From Mesorhizobium prunaredense (GTDB taxonomy: Bacteria > Pseudomonadota > Alphaproteobacteria > Rhizobiales > Rhizobiaceae), in contig NZ_FTPD01000006.1 of assembly GCF_900156895.1 (NCBI RefSeq), positions 62,001 through 126,000 of the forward strand: DNA of 64,000 nt, written 5' to 3'. Both the position numbers and the translations under genes were made by a program. The notes under the pieces are model-generated. The model saw nothing but the letters and a program-made list of their open reading frames with translations. It was not told where the DNA came from and did not search any database. Shown one piece after another: positions 38,045-46,914 of this stretch (within the stretch, counting starts at the first letter, position 1; every line of letters starts with the position of its first letter).

Positions 38045-38842
38045 TCAATCCTTGAGGTTATCGGGATTGAGCGGTGTTTTGAGCCAGGCTTTCGAGCTTT
38101 CGTCCAGCTTGCCGTCGGCCAGCATCCTGGCGACCGCGTTGTTGACCGCTTGCTTCAGGCGGTCCTCGTTCTTGTTGAGGCCGATATGCGAGGGCGAGGT
38201 GAGAAGCTGGAACTTCTGTTCCGGCTTCAGTGCCTCCTGGCGGGCGAGCACCTGGGCGCCGACATCGTTGCCGACGACCATCAGCTGGGTCTGACCCGAG
38301 ATGAAGGCCTGGATGACGGAGTTGTAGTTGTCGAAACGGCGGATGTCGGCCGAGGCGGGTGCCGCCTCGGTCAGCGACGTATCTTCCAGCGTGCCGCGGT
38401 TGACGGCGATCGACTTGTCGGCGAGGTCGTCCTTGCCTTCGACCTTGAGCGCGGCCGGGCCGATCACGGCGATATAATAGGGTGCGTAGGCGGCGGCGAA
38501 ATCGATCACCTGCTCGCGTTCCTTGGAGTAGCCGACGCTCATCAGGATATCGACGCGCTTGTCGGTAAGATACGGGATGCGATTCTGCCCGGTCACGCTG
38601 ACCAGGTTGAGCTTGACCTTGAGCTGGTCGGCGATGAACTGCGCCACGTCGATGTCATAGCCCTTGATGCTCATATCGGCACTGGCCGAGGAGAAGGGCG
38701 GAAAGTCGGAGAAAATGCCGACATTGATCGCGCCGGCCTTAGTGATGTCGTCGAGCGCGTCGGCATTGGCGGCCTGGGTGGCAAGACCGAGGCCGGCGAG
38801 CATCAGCACGGCGGCGATGGATGATTTCATGTGAAATGTCAT
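38045..38842 (-). CDS. ABC transporter substrate-binding protein, family 3
   Basis: A 265-residue periplasmic binding protein with a Sec signal ending near NADA (residues 25-28). INVGIFSDFPPFSSASADM and IKGYDIDVAQFIADQL are the typical start of polar-amino-acid-binding proteins, and DILMSVGYSKEREQVIDFA lies in the hinge region. The start at 38842 has GGGGAA upstream, better placed for it than for ATG 38830. The ligand is probably a basic amino acid or guanidino compound, judging from the adjacent ureohydrolase; this is inference. Confidence 0.92.
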   Translation of the reverse strand: MTFHMKSSIAAVLMLAGLGLATQAANADALDDITKAGAINVGIFSDFPPFSSASADMSIKGYDIDVAQFIADQLKVKLNLVSVTGQNRIPYLTDKRVDILMSVGYSKEREQVIDFAAAYAPYYIAVIGPAALKVEGKDDLADKSIAVNRGTLEDTSLTEAAPASADIRRFDNYNSVIQAFISGQTQLMVVGNDVGAQVLARQEALKPEQKFQLLTSPSHIGLNKNEDRLKQAVNNAVARMLADGKLDESSKAWLKTPLNPDNLKD

Positions 38843-38918
38843 TGTCGTTCCCCTGCTGGAAGCTTGTTTGTTTGAATGCGGCCGCCGGCTCCAGCGCGGC
38901 GGTCGCCTTGGATGTGCG

Positions 38919-39980
38919 TTAACCTCCCTTGCCTGAGATCGCCGGGCTGAACACCATCAGGCTGAGGATCTCGAACAGCACCTGCGCGCCGGCATGGGCG
39001 GTGTTGGTGGTCGCGTCATACTGCGGCGCCACCTCGACGACGTCGCCGCCGACGATGTTGAGCCCTTTGAGGCCGCGCAGAAGTTCAAGCACTTCCCGCG
39101 TCGTCAGCCCGCCGACTTCCGGCGTGCCGGTGCCCGGCGCGAAGGCCGGATCGATGCTGTCGATGTCGAAGGACACGTAGGTCGGGCCGTCACCGACGAT
39201 CTTTCGCGCCTTCGCGATGATGGCTGGTATGCCGAGGCCGGTCACCTCTTCGGCATGCACCACGGTCATCCCGGATTCGTAGGTGAACTCCCAAAGATAC
39301 TCGGCCGAGCCGCGGATACCGATCTGGATGGTGCGCGACGGATCCAGCACGCCGTCGAGCACCGCATTGCGGAACGGCCCGCCATGGTGGAACTTGGTCA
39401 TGTCGAACAGGCCGCTGGTGTCGCAGTGGGCGTCGATATGAATCATGCCGACCGGCGCTTTCTTGCCGACAGCCTTCAGGATCGGATGGCTGATCGAATG
39501 ATCGCCGCCGACCGAAAGCGGGACGACGCCGGCATCGACGATCTGGTTCGTCCGGCGCTCGATGTCGTCATGGCTGGTTTCCAGCCGGTAGCGGCTCTGG
39601 AACGGCACGTCGCCAATGTCGGCCACCTTCAGCTCATGTGTCGGCGCGCACTCCAGCACGTGGTTGTAGGGGCCGATGCGCTCGATGGCGCGCAGCGCCC
39701 TTGGCCCGAAGCGGGCGCCCGGCCGGTTGGTCACGCCAAGGTCCATCGGCACGCCGATCATCGCCACCTGCAGATCGCCGAAATCAGGATTGTCGGCGGC
39801 AATTTCCCGGTAAGGCGCGCTGAGTAAGGTCGGGATTCCGGAATAGGGCGCCAGCCGCGTGCCGCTCTTGGAAAAGATCTTGTCGGCGACACGGCGGAAT
39901 TTCGGGTCGAACATCTCGCCGCCATGGCTTTCGCCATATTTGCGGCGCAACGCTTCGAGCTTACCGCTGTTATAACCCAT
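38919..39980 (-). CDS. Ureohydrolase (agmatinase/guanidinobutyrase family)
   Basis: A 353-residue arginase-superfamily enzyme that would hydrolyse a guanidino compound to urea plus an amine. The binuclear metal ligands are in GGDHSISH, HIDAHCDTSG and SFDIDSIDPAFAPGTGTPEVGG. An N-terminal extension of about 40 residues before APYSGIPTLL is longer than in E. coli SpeB. Agmatine, guanidinobutyrate or another guanidino acid are all possible substrates. ATG 39980 (GGGGAC upstream) is preferred over 39992. It heads an operon with an ABC importer and diverges from a LysR regulator. The urea formed would feed the urease encoded at 9-17 kb. Confidence 0.9.
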   Translation of the reverse strand: MGYNSGKLEALRRKYGESHGGEMFDPKFRRVADKIFSKSGTRLAPYSGIPTLLSAPYREIAADNPDFGDLQVAMIGVPMDLGVTNRPGARFGPRALRAIERIGPYNHVLECAPTHELKVADIGDVPFQSRYRLETSHDDIERRTNQIVDAGVVPLSVGGDHSISHPILKAVGKKAPVGMIHIDAHCDTSGLFDMTKFHHGGPFRNAVLDGVLDPSRTIQIGIRGSAEYLWEFTYESGMTVVHAEEVTGLGIPAIIAKARKIVGDGPTYVSFDIDSIDPAFAPGTGTPEVGGLTTREVLELLRGLKGLNIVGGDVVEVAPQYDATTNTAHAGAQVLFEILSLMVFSPAISGKGG

Positions 39981-40120
39981 GTCGGTCCCCATGGCTGGAG
40001 CAGTGCGGCCATCGATGACGGTCGCGCCGGCTGCCTGCGGATTTCACGTCTTGATGCTGTACGAGCCAAAGTGTCGTGCAGCCGCATTGAAAAATCAATT
40101 GATATTGTTAGGGTGTTCGC

Positions 40121-40137
40121 TGTGAGAAAATCTCACA
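40121..40137. promoter_or_regulatory. Perfect dyad between ureohydrolase and LysR genes
   Basis: TGTGAGA-AAA-TCTCACA, a 7-bp perfect inverted repeat with the T-N11-A form of LysR-type binding sites. It lies in an AT-rich stretch between the divergent genes, so the LysR protein could control both its own gene and the ureohydrolase operon. Confidence 0.7.
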
Positions 40138-40206
40138 TTAATGTCGAGCACGATCTTATCCAGAACCGGGTCCCAGTTCCGGGGATCGTGTTCCTTTGAG
40201 GCTCCG

Positions 40207-41181
40207 ATGGCCAAGCGTCTGCCTCCCCTGAATCCATTGCGGGCCTTCGAGGCGACGGCGCGCCATGCCTCGCTGACCAAGGCGGCGGCTGAGCTCAACG
40301 TCACCCACGGCGCCGTCAGCCATCAGATCAAGGCGCTCGAACAGTCGCTGGGCGTCAAGCTGTTCGAGCGCGCCGGTCAGCGGGTGAAGCTGACGCCGCA
40401 CGGCGCCGAATTGCTGCCGGCGGTGTCGACCGCCTTCGACGGCATTGCCGCCGCCACGCAGCGCATGACGAGGCCGGCGAGCACCGGCGCACTCTCGGTC
40501 TCCTGCGTGCCGGCACTGCTGCTGCTGTGGATGATCCCGCGGCTCGGCAGCTTCACTTCGCAATATCCCGATATCAGGCTGACGCTGATCCCATCCAATG
40601 ACGCCAAGGACATCCGCGCGCCGCACATCGACATCTGCGTGCATTATGGCGACGGCAGCTGGACCGATTGCTGGATGCGCAAATGGTCGGGTCTCGAACT
40701 GTTCCCGGTGGTCAGCCCGACGCTCATCAACAACCGTCCGATCCGCACCGTGCGCGATCTCGCCGATCACGTCTTCCTGCACGGCGACGACGGCCGCGAA
40801 TGGCACACCTGGCTGGCCGCCGCCGATGCGCTGGATCTGGAGCGCGGCCGCCGCCATCATCTCGGCGACGCGCGCATGGCGAGCGAGGCGGCGGTTCACG
40901 GCCATGGCGTGGCGCTTGGCGATACAGTGACAGCAAGTGGACTGCTTGCCAGGGGACTGCTGGTCGCGCCGTTCAGCCTGTCGGTGCCGGCGGTCGACGA
41001 TTTCTATGTCGTCTGCCGCAACGAGATGAGGTCGGCGCCGATCGTGCAGCTGTTCATCGACTGGCTGTTTGCCGAAAAGGAGCAGGCCGACGGCCGCGCC
41101 GATGCGCCGGTGGCGGGCCGCATCGGCATCCGCAGGAAGCGTCCGGCGCTGCGAGTGATCGGCGCCAAGATCGCGTCCTGA
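40207..41181 (+). CDS. LysR-family transcriptional regulator (GcvA-like)
   Basis: A 324-residue regulator. The helix-turn-helix at residues about 8-65 contains ASLTKAAAELNVTHGAVSHQ, and the effector domain includes DIRAPHIDICVHYGDGSWTD, a GcvA-subgroup feature. The C-terminus is extended and basic (RIGIRRKRPALRV). ATG 40207 gives the family-typical MAKRLPPLNPLRAFEA; earlier in-frame codons run through the operator. It is divergent from the ureohydrolase-ABC operon and probably regulates it through the dyad at 40121. Confidence 0.93.
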   Translation: MAKRLPPLNPLRAFEATARHASLTKAAAELNVTHGAVSHQIKALEQSLGVKLFERAGQRVKLTPHGAELLPAVSTAFDGIAAATQRMTRPASTGALSVSCVPALLLLWMIPRLGSFTSQYPDIRLTLIPSNDAKDIRAPHIDICVHYGDGSWTDCWMRKWSGLELFPVVSPTLINNRPIRTVRDLADHVFLHGDDGREWHTWLAAADALDLERGRRHHLGDARMASEAAVHGHGVALGDTVTASGLLARGLLVAPFSLSVPAVDDFYVVCRNEMRSAPIVQLFIDWLFAEKEQADGRADAPVAGRIGIRRKRPALRVIGAKIAS

Positions 41182-41287
41182 GGCTGCAGCAGCCGAAGCA
41201 GCGCGCTTGCCGCAGCCTCTTCTTTTTGTCGGGCCAGCCCGCAAAGCGGGGGCGCTTTCAAAAATTCAATGCTAAGAGGCATTTGGA

Positions 41288-41330
41288 GCAATTCCAGGAA
41301 AAGCGCATAGCGCTTTCCGCAGGGAATTGC
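41288..41330. repeat. Short rhizobial palindromic element before pncB
   Basis: GCAATTCC (41288) and GGAATTGC (41323-41330) flank an inner near-perfect hairpin GGAAAAGCGC-ATA-GCGCTTTCC. Elements with this plan are frequent in rhizobial intergenic DNA. It lies 44 bp before the pncB start and could influence its leader. Confidence 0.7.
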
Positions 41331-41373
41331 GCAAATAAAAAGCTAGGGCGAGCAGCGAAGGCGGCATCGAGAC

Positions 41374-42678
41374 ATGACCAAGACCGATATAGCGCGGCGC
41401 GTCTACAACCACACCTGGAAGCTCGATCCCATCGTCCGCAGCCTGCTCGACACCGATTTCTACAAGCTGCTGATGCTGCAGATGATCTGGGGCATGTATC
41501 CCAAGATCGACACCACCTTCTCGCTGATCAACCGCACCACCTCGGTTCGCCTTGCCGAGGAGATCGACGAGGCGGAACTGCGCGATCAGCTCGACCATGC
41601 CCGCACCTTGCGCTTCTCCAAGAAAGAGATGATCTGGCTTGGCGGCAATACCTTCTATGGCCGCAAGCAGATTTTTGAACCGGAATTCCTCGCCTGGCTC
41701 GAGAATTTCCAGTTGCCGGAATACGAGCTGTCCAAGCGCGATGGCCAGTACGAGCTCACGTTCAGCGGTCCGTGGATGTACACGACGCTGTGGGAGATCC
41801 CGGCGCTGGCAATTATCAATGAACTTCGATCACGCGCCGCCATGCGGGCGTTCGGGCCCTTTGCGCTCGACGTGCTCTATGCTCGCGCCAAGGCCAAGAT
41901 GTGGGCCAAGACCGAGCGGCTGAAAGCGCTGCCGGATATCCGCATTTCGGATTTCGGCACCCGCCGCCGCCATTCCTTCCTGTGGCAGCGCTGGTGCGTC
42001 GAAGCGCTGAAGGAAGGCATCGGCGAGGCGTTCACCGGCACCTCCAACGTGCTTTTGGCCATGGACAACGACCTCGAGGCGCTCGGCACCAACGCGCATG
42101 AACTGCCGATGGTGTTCGCCGCGCTCGCCAATTCGGAAAAGGAATTGAAACAGTCGCCCTACAAGGTGCTGCAGGACTGGCAGCGCTACTATGGCGGCAA
42201 TTTGCTGATCGTGCTGCCGGACACCTTCGGCACCGCGGCGTTCCTGCGTGATGCACCGGAGTGGATCGCCGACTGGACCGGTTTCCGTCCCGACAGCGCG
42301 CCGCCGATCGAGGGCGGTGAGAAGGTCCTTTCCTGGTGGCGTGAAAAGGGCAAGGACCCCAGGCAGAAGCTGCTCATCTTCTCCGACGGGCTCGAGGTCG
42401 AGACCATCGAGGAAACCTACCGCCATTTCCGCGGCAAGGTGCGCATGTCCTTCGGCTGGGGCACCAACCTGACCAATGATTTCGAAGGCTGCGCGCCGAC
42501 CAACACCAACCGGCTCGACGCCATCTCGCTGGTCTGCAAGGTCACCGAGGCCAATGGCCGCCCGGCGGTCAAGCTCTCCGATAATCCCGCCAAGGCCACC
42601 GGTGACGAGAAAGAGATCGAGCGCTATTTGCGCATATTTGGCGAGAAAGACCGCGTGGAGCAGTTAGTGAAGGTGTGA
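41374..42678 (+). CDS. pncB: Nicotinate phosphoribosyltransferase
   Basis: A 434-residue enzyme that converts nicotinate and PRPP to nicotinate mononucleotide in NAD salvage. The N-terminus carries [29 protein letters not shown] is the conserved substrate loop, the phosphoribosyl-enzyme His lies in this region, and SDGLEVETI with [11 protein letters not shown] bind the phosphate. Length is typical of the E. coli-type enzyme. Transcribed from ATG 41374. The downstream frame begins as GTGA over its stop. It pairs functionally with the nicotinamidase gene at 50.8 kb. Confidence 0.96.
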   Translation: MTKTDIARRVYNHTWKLDPIVRSLLDTDFYKLLMLQMIWGMYPKIDTTFSLINRTTSVRLAEEIDEAELRDQLDHARTLRFSKKEMIWLGGNTFYGRKQIFEPEFLAWLENFQLPEYELSKRDGQYELTFSGPWMYTTLWEIPALAIINELRSRAAMRAFGPFALDVLYARAKAKMWAKTERLKALPDIRISDFGTRRRHSFLWQRWCVEALKEGIGEAFTGTSNVLLAMDNDLEALGTNAHELPMVFAALANSEKELKQSPYKVLQDWQRYYGGNLLIVLPDTFGTAAFLRDAPEWIADWTGFRPDSAPPIEGGEKVLSWWREKGKDPRQKLLIFSDGLEVETIEETYRHFRGKVRMSFGWGTNLTNDFEGCAPTNTNRLDAISLVCKVTEANGRPAVKLSDNPAKATGDEKEIERYLRIFGEKDRVEQLVKV

Positions 42679-42712
42679 GGGTGAGGGAACTCTTGGATAA
42701 TTCGAGTTCCTT

Positions 42713-42875
42713 CGCGCCCCCCTCTGTCCTGCCGGATATCTCCCCCACGAGGGGGGAGATTGGCCGTCATCTACACCTTCGCCAATCTCCAACGTCGCAT
42801 GCAAGGCGCCGATCGAGCGAACTGCCGATCTCCCCCCAAGTGGGGGAGATGTCCGGCAGGACAGAGGGGGGCGCC
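42713..42875. repeat. Long palindromic repeat, family II, copy 1
   Basis: The arms GCCCCCCTCTGTCCTGCCGG and its complement (ends at 42875) enclose inner stems ATCTCCCCC/GGGGGAGAT and a core with TTCGCCAATCTCC. A second copy lies at 45832. It spans the apparent start region of the next gene, and an ATG at 42849 lies inside the closing arm. Confidence 0.87.
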
Positions 42876-44327
42876 GTAGAGCGCTGTCGTCTTTCGCTGG
42901 CTCTATTGCTTGCAGCCCTGTGTTTCGCATCGCCCACCCCCGCCTTCGCCCATGCCTCCGATCGCGGCCACGTCCTGCTTTTGCCCACCGGCTACTACGT
43001 CGCCGGCGGTGCGCTCGCGGTCGCCGCCAGTTTCCTTGTCCTGGCGCTGCTGCCGTCAGACTTTCCTGCCCGCTTTTGGCGGCGGCGCCTGCCGCTCTTC
43101 GCATTCGGCGACGGCGCAAGGGCAACCGTCAGCCTGATATCCTTTGCCGGCTTTGCAATTCTTATTGCGGCCGGCCTGTTCGGCAGCCGCGATCCGCTCA
43201 CCAACCCGCTGCCGTTGGCGATCTGGACGCTGCTCTGGGTTGGCCTGGTTCTGCTGCAGGGGCTGTTCGGCAATCTCTGGTCATGGCTCAACCCCTGGTA
43301 CGGGCCCTGGCGTGTCATTTCCCGCCTGTTCGGCAATCGCAAGACATGGCGACCGCCTGCGTGGCTCGGCTGCTGGCCGGCTTTCGCGCTGTTCTTCGCC
43401 TTCGCCTGGTTCGAGTTGATCGACCCGGCGCCCGACGACCCGGCGCGGCTCGCCTGGGCCGCCGGCCTTTATTGGCTGCTGAGTTTTGCCGCAATGCTGG
43501 TGTTCGGCTACCGCGACTGGAGCCGGCGCGGTGAGTTCCTGACCGTCTTCCTCGCCATGGTGGCGCGATTCGCCCTCCTTGAGCGTAATGAAGGCAAGCG
43601 TAATGAAGCTTGGCGCAATGAAGGCGGGCGCAATGAAGGTGGCCGGCTCAGTCTGTGCTGGCCGGGCGCCAAGCTCAGCAATGCCGCGCCGCTGTCGCTC
43701 AGCGGCATTGCTTTCCTGCTGCTGGCGCTGTCGTCGGTGTCCTTCGACGGCCTGTCGAAAACCTTCTTCTGGCTCGGCCTGTTCGGCCTCAATCCGCTGG
43801 AATTTCCAGGCCGCACGGCGATGATCGGCATCGGCACCTTCGGGCTCGTGCTGACGCTCGTCTTGCTTGCGGCCGCGTTCATCCTTGCCATTGTCCTTGG
43901 CCAGCATCTTGCCGGCAGCCCGCATTCCCTCGGTCAGGCCGCAGGGCTGCTGGTCTGGTCGATCGTGCCGATCGCGCTCGCCTATCATGTCGCGCATTAT
44001 CTGACGGCGCTGCTCGTCGACGGCCAATATGCGCTGGCTGCGCTTTCCGACCCGTTTGCGCTGGGCTGGAACCTGTTCGGCACCGCCGGCATCCAGATCG
44101 AAGCCGGCGTCGCTGCCGGCGCCGGCTCGGCATGGTCGCTATGGAATTTTCAGGCCGGCGTCATCATCATTGGCCACATGCTCGCCGTGCTCGTCGCGCA
44201 TGGCCTCGCCTGGCGATTGCATCCGGTTCCCGCCGGCGCCGCACTCAGCCAGTTTCCGCTCACCTTGCTGATGATCGCCTATACGGTCTTCGGCCTGTGG
44301 TTGCTTGCCACGCCGGCGGCCGGATGA
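42849..44327 (+). CDS. Hypothetical polytopic membrane protein with repeat-derived N-terminus
   Basis: About 492 residues with a signal-like segment (LSLALLLAALCFASPTPAFAHA) and ten or more membrane helices. HASDRGHVLLLPTGYYVAGG follows the cleavage site. Some homologues carry the name fenitrothion hydrolase, but this sequence has no recognisable hydrolase motif, so I do not use it. The start is uncertain: ATG 42849 lies in the palindromic repeat, and the frame is open back to a GTG at 42675 overlapping the pncB stop. A four-unit 15-bp tandem repeat encodes a charged loop near residues 246-265. Confidence 0.75.
   Translation: MSGRTEGGAVERCRLSLALLLAALCFASPTPAFAHASDRGHVLLLPTGYYVAGGALAVAASFLVLALLPSDFPARFWRRRLPLFAFGDGARATVSLISFAGFAILIAAGLFGSRDPLTNPLPLAIWTLLWVGLVLLQGLFGNLWSWLNPWYGPWRVISRLFGNRKTWRPPAWLGCWPAFALFFAFAWFELIDPAPDDPARLAWAAGLYWLLSFAAMLVFGYRDWSRRGEFLTVFLAMVARFALLERNEGKRNEAWRNEGGRNEGGRLSLCWPGAKLSNAAPLSLSGIAFLLLALSSVSFDGLSKTFFWLGLFGLNPLEFPGRTAMIGIGTFGLVLTLVLLAAAFILAIVLGQHLAGSPHSLGQAAGLLVWSIVPIALAYHVAHYLTALLVDGQYALAALSDPFALGWNLFGTAGIQIEAGVAAGAGSAWSLWNFQAGVIIIGHMLAVLVAHGLAWRLHPVPAGAALSQFPLTLLMIAYTVFGLWLLATPAAG
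43584..43643 (+). repeat. In-frame tandem repeat, 4 x 15 bp
   Basis: Four units of CGYAATGAAGSNNGS type encode RNEGK-RNEAW-RNEGG-RNEGG in a cytoplasmic or periplasmic loop of the membrane protein. Being a multiple of 3, copy number can change without breaking the frame. Confidence 0.85.
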
Positions 44328-44494
44328 GTCAAACGCCAGCTCGATGGCGTCGATTGAACCTTGGGGAAAGCCCGCTTGCCACATCAGGGCTTTGGTGATT
44401 TAGTTTGTACACATGCAATTTCGGCGCTCTTACCAAGAGTGGCCCGCCTCGCTGCAGCCATTGGTCAAAACTCAAAAAAACAAGGGGAACTGCC

Positions 44495-45799
44495 GTGACT
44501 GACAAGAATGGGTTTTTCGATCTCTCCAAAACCGGTCTCACCCGCCGCACGGCGCTGAAGGGGTTGGCCGCGGGCGCCGGCCTCGCCGTCGCGCCCGGGT
44601 TCGTGCGCTACAGCCAGGCGCAGAGCTCGGCGCCGATAAAAATCGGCTTCCAGTCCCACCGCACCGGCATCGGCGCTGCCTATGGCCGCTGGTACGAGAG
44701 GACAACCGCCGCCGCGGTCAAGGCGATCAACGAAGCCGGCGGCATCAACGGCCGGCCGGTCGAGGTGATCATCGAGGATGATGGCACCGATCCCGGCCGA
44801 GGCGCCGAAGTGGTCGGCAAATTCGCCACCCAGCACAAGACCGACATCGTCTACGGCACGCTGTTTTCGCATGTCGTCATCGGCTCGGCGCCCGCCGCCG
44901 GCGAGGCCAAGATGCCCTATTTTGTCGTCAGCGAAGGCCACCACGTCGCCTCGACCAAATTGAACCGCTACGTCTTCCAGCCCGGCATCACCGACGTGAA
45001 GAGCCAAATCCAGGCGATGGCGCCGTGGATCGCGGCGAATGCCGGCAAGAAGGTGACGCAGATCTTCCCCGATTTCGCCTTCGGCTACGATCATCGCGAC
45101 TACCTGCCGCCGGCGCTGAAAGCGCAGGGCGCCGAGGTCATTGCCCAGATAGCCATCCCGCCGACGGAATCGTCCTTCACCAAATATTTCCCGCAGATCC
45201 CGGCCGAAACCGAGGTGATCTACCACGTCATGGTCGGGCCGGCGGTGCTCACCTTCGTCAAGGAACTCGGCGAGTTCTACGGCTCCAGCCGGCCGCAGCT
45301 GTTCGGCTTCATCGATTCGCTCGAAGCCACCGACATCAACAGCCCCGGCCTCGAATTCCTCGACGGCAGCCATTTCTGGGAAGGCTCGCCGCGTTATGCG
45401 CAACCCGATGATTCCGCCGCGCAGAAAGCCTATCGCGCCGCTGTCGGCATCGACGACAATGGCGCCGCCGTCGGCGATCCGAAGGACGTCTCCACCGCCG
45501 CGCACATGTTCGGCTGCTGGGAAACGCTCTATGTCGTCAAGAAGGCGATGGAGGATGCCGGCTACAAGGGTCCGGAAGACCGCGCCAAGCTGGTCGAGGC
45601 GACCGAGGCCTTGACCGAGTTCGCCGAAGGCCCCGAGCATCCGCAGGGGCCGAAGACCTTCAACGGCAAGATCCACCAGTGTTTTGGCATCCAGAACATC
45701 TCCAAGGTCGAAGGCGGCCGGCTGAACGTCGTCCACAAGACCAAGATCGAGGACGGCCTCTACGAGCCGGAAGGGGATTACACGACGCAGCCGCTGTGA
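44495..45799 (+). CDS. Liv-type ABC transporter substrate-binding protein (Tat signal)
   Basis: A 434-residue family 5 binding protein. The N-terminus has a twin-arginine-like signal (TGLTRRTALKGLAAGAGLAVA), so it may be exported folded. The mature part starts IKIGFQSHRTGIGAAYGRWY, with AVKAINEAGGINGRPVEVI as the family-typical second segment. It lacks the N-terminal features of the urea receptor UrtA. GTG 44495 is the start, with AAGGGG 8 bp upstream. It heads an operon with two permeases and two ATPases, though a palindromic repeat intervenes. The ligand may be an amide, amino acid or aromatic/heterocyclic acid. Confidence 0.9.
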   Translation: MTDKNGFFDLSKTGLTRRTALKGLAAGAGLAVAPGFVRYSQAQSSAPIKIGFQSHRTGIGAAYGRWYERTTAAAVKAINEAGGINGRPVEVIIEDDGTDPGRGAEVVGKFATQHKTDIVYGTLFSHVVIGSAPAAGEAKMPYFVVSEGHHVASTKLNRYVFQPGITDVKSQIQAMAPWIAANAGKKVTQIFPDFAFGYDHRDYLPPALKAQGAEVIAQIAIPPTESSFTKYFPQIPAETEVIYHVMVGPAVLTFVKELGEFYGSSRPQLFGFIDSLEATDINSPGLEFLDGSHFWEGSPRYAQPDDSAAQKAYRAAVGIDDNGAAVGDPKDVSTAAHMFGCWETLYVVKKAMEDAGYKGPEDRAKLVEATEALTEFAEGPEHPQGPKTFNGKIHQCFGIQNISKVEGGRLNVVHKTKIEDGLYEPEGDYTTQPL

Positions 45800-45831
45800 G
45801 CTTGGTTCTGTCTGTAAGCGTGGGAGCCGAG

Positions 45832-46005
45832 GCACCCCCCTCTGTCCTGCCGGACATCTCCCCCGCAAGGGGGGAGATCGGCGGCTTTTGCGGCGGCAGC
45901 TATCTGCCGGCGTTGACGATTGGCGAAACGTTAGGTGAAATCCAATCTCCCCCCTTGCGGGGGAGATGCCAAGTCTTGGTAAAGAGGGCAGGCCAGAGGG
46001 GGGTG
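45832..46005. repeat. Long palindromic repeat, family II, copy 2
   Basis: Same plan as the copy at 42713: GCACCCCCCTCTGTCCTGCC at one end, a partly diverged GGCCAGAGGGGGGTGC at the other, inner ATCTCCCCC stems and a TTGGCGAAA core. It is inserted between the binding-protein gene and the first permease gene of the Liv-type operon. Confidence 0.85.
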
Positions 46006-46032
46006 CTTCGCGCATCCGCCGGTGCTTGACCG

Positions 46033-46914
46033 ATGCACTTCGGACCTCATCTTCTCCTCGCCGCCCTCGAAGGCCTCGTCACCTCCGCCGTGCTGGCGCT
46101 GACGGCGCTTGGGCTGTCGCTGGTGTTCGGCGTCATGCGCGTCGTCAATGTCGCCCATGGCGAGTTCTTCATGCTCGGCGCCGTGCTTGCCTGGGCAATC
46201 TCCACGGCGATATCAGGCCATCCGGCGCTCGGCTTCCTGGCAGCCCTGGTGCTGGCGCCGCTGATCGTCGGCCTGATCGCGCTGGTCTCCGAGCGGCTGG
46301 TGCTGCGCCGGCTGAATTACAATCCGGAAGCCACCATCGTCGCCACCATCGGCATGCTCTACATCATCCAGCAACTGGCGCTGACTTTCTACGGTCCGGA
46401 GGCACGGCCGGTGGAGCCGCCTTTCAGCTACCGCATCCTTTTGCCGTGGTTCGGCTACTCCGGCTACAAGCTGTCGATCATCGCCGCATCCGCGCTTCTG
46501 CTGGTGGCGACCTGGTTCGTGCTGACGCGTACGAAAATCGGCCTCGTCATGCGCGCCACGCAATATGACAGCGAGACGGCGCAAGCCTTCGGCATTCCGG
46601 TCGACCGCGTCTATGCCGGTGTCTTCGCGCTCGGCGCCATGCTGGCGGCGGTGGCCGCGGTGCTGATCGTGCCGATCAGCCAGGCGCACTATCTGATGGG
46701 GCAGGACCCGCTGCTGCTGTCCTTCATCGTCGTCATAATCGGCGGCCTCGGCTCGCTGCGCGGCACCGTCGTCGCCGCCGTGCTCATCGGCCTGTCGGAC
46801 GGCATCATCTCGGTGTTCTTCTCGCCGACGCTGGCCAAGATCATCGCCACGCTGCTGGTGGCCATGGTGCTGGTGTTCCGGCCGCAAGGCCTGTTCGGGA
46901 CCGCATCCCGATGA
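46033..46914 (+). CDS. Liv-type ABC permease (LivH-like)
   Basis: A 293-residue membrane protein with about eight helices. GLSLVFGVMRVVNVAHGEFFMLGA near the N-terminus (in part: VFGVMRVVNVAHGEFFMLG) is the LivH signature, and the AFGIPVDRVYAGVFALGAML loop faces the ATPase. It follows the binding-protein gene after the family II repeat. Its stop overlaps the LivM-like gene as ATGA. Confidence 0.94.
   Translation: MHFGPHLLLAALEGLVTSAVLALTALGLSLVFGVMRVVNVAHGEFFMLGAVLAWAISTAISGHPALGFLAALVLAPLIVGLIALVSERLVLRRLNYNPEATIVATIGMLYIIQQLALTFYGPEARPVEPPFSYRILLPWFGYSGYKLSIIAASALLLVATWFVLTRTKIGLVMRATQYDSETAQAFGIPVDRVYAGVFALGAMLAAVAAVLIVPISQAHYLMGQDPLLLSFIVVIIGGLGSLRGTVVAAVLIGLSDGIISVFFSPTLAKIIATLLVAMVLVFRPQGLFGTASR

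Noticed and set aside
36711..38048. 445-codon minus-strand frame across both ABC permeases
   Set aside because: Only its second half (from 37358) has permease sequence; the first half is a shadow of the other permease, which is intact in its own frame.
39981..40206. Guanidine riboswitch before the ureohydrolase gene
   Set aside because: I see no ykkC-type conserved core; the notable feature there is the TGTGAGA dyad.
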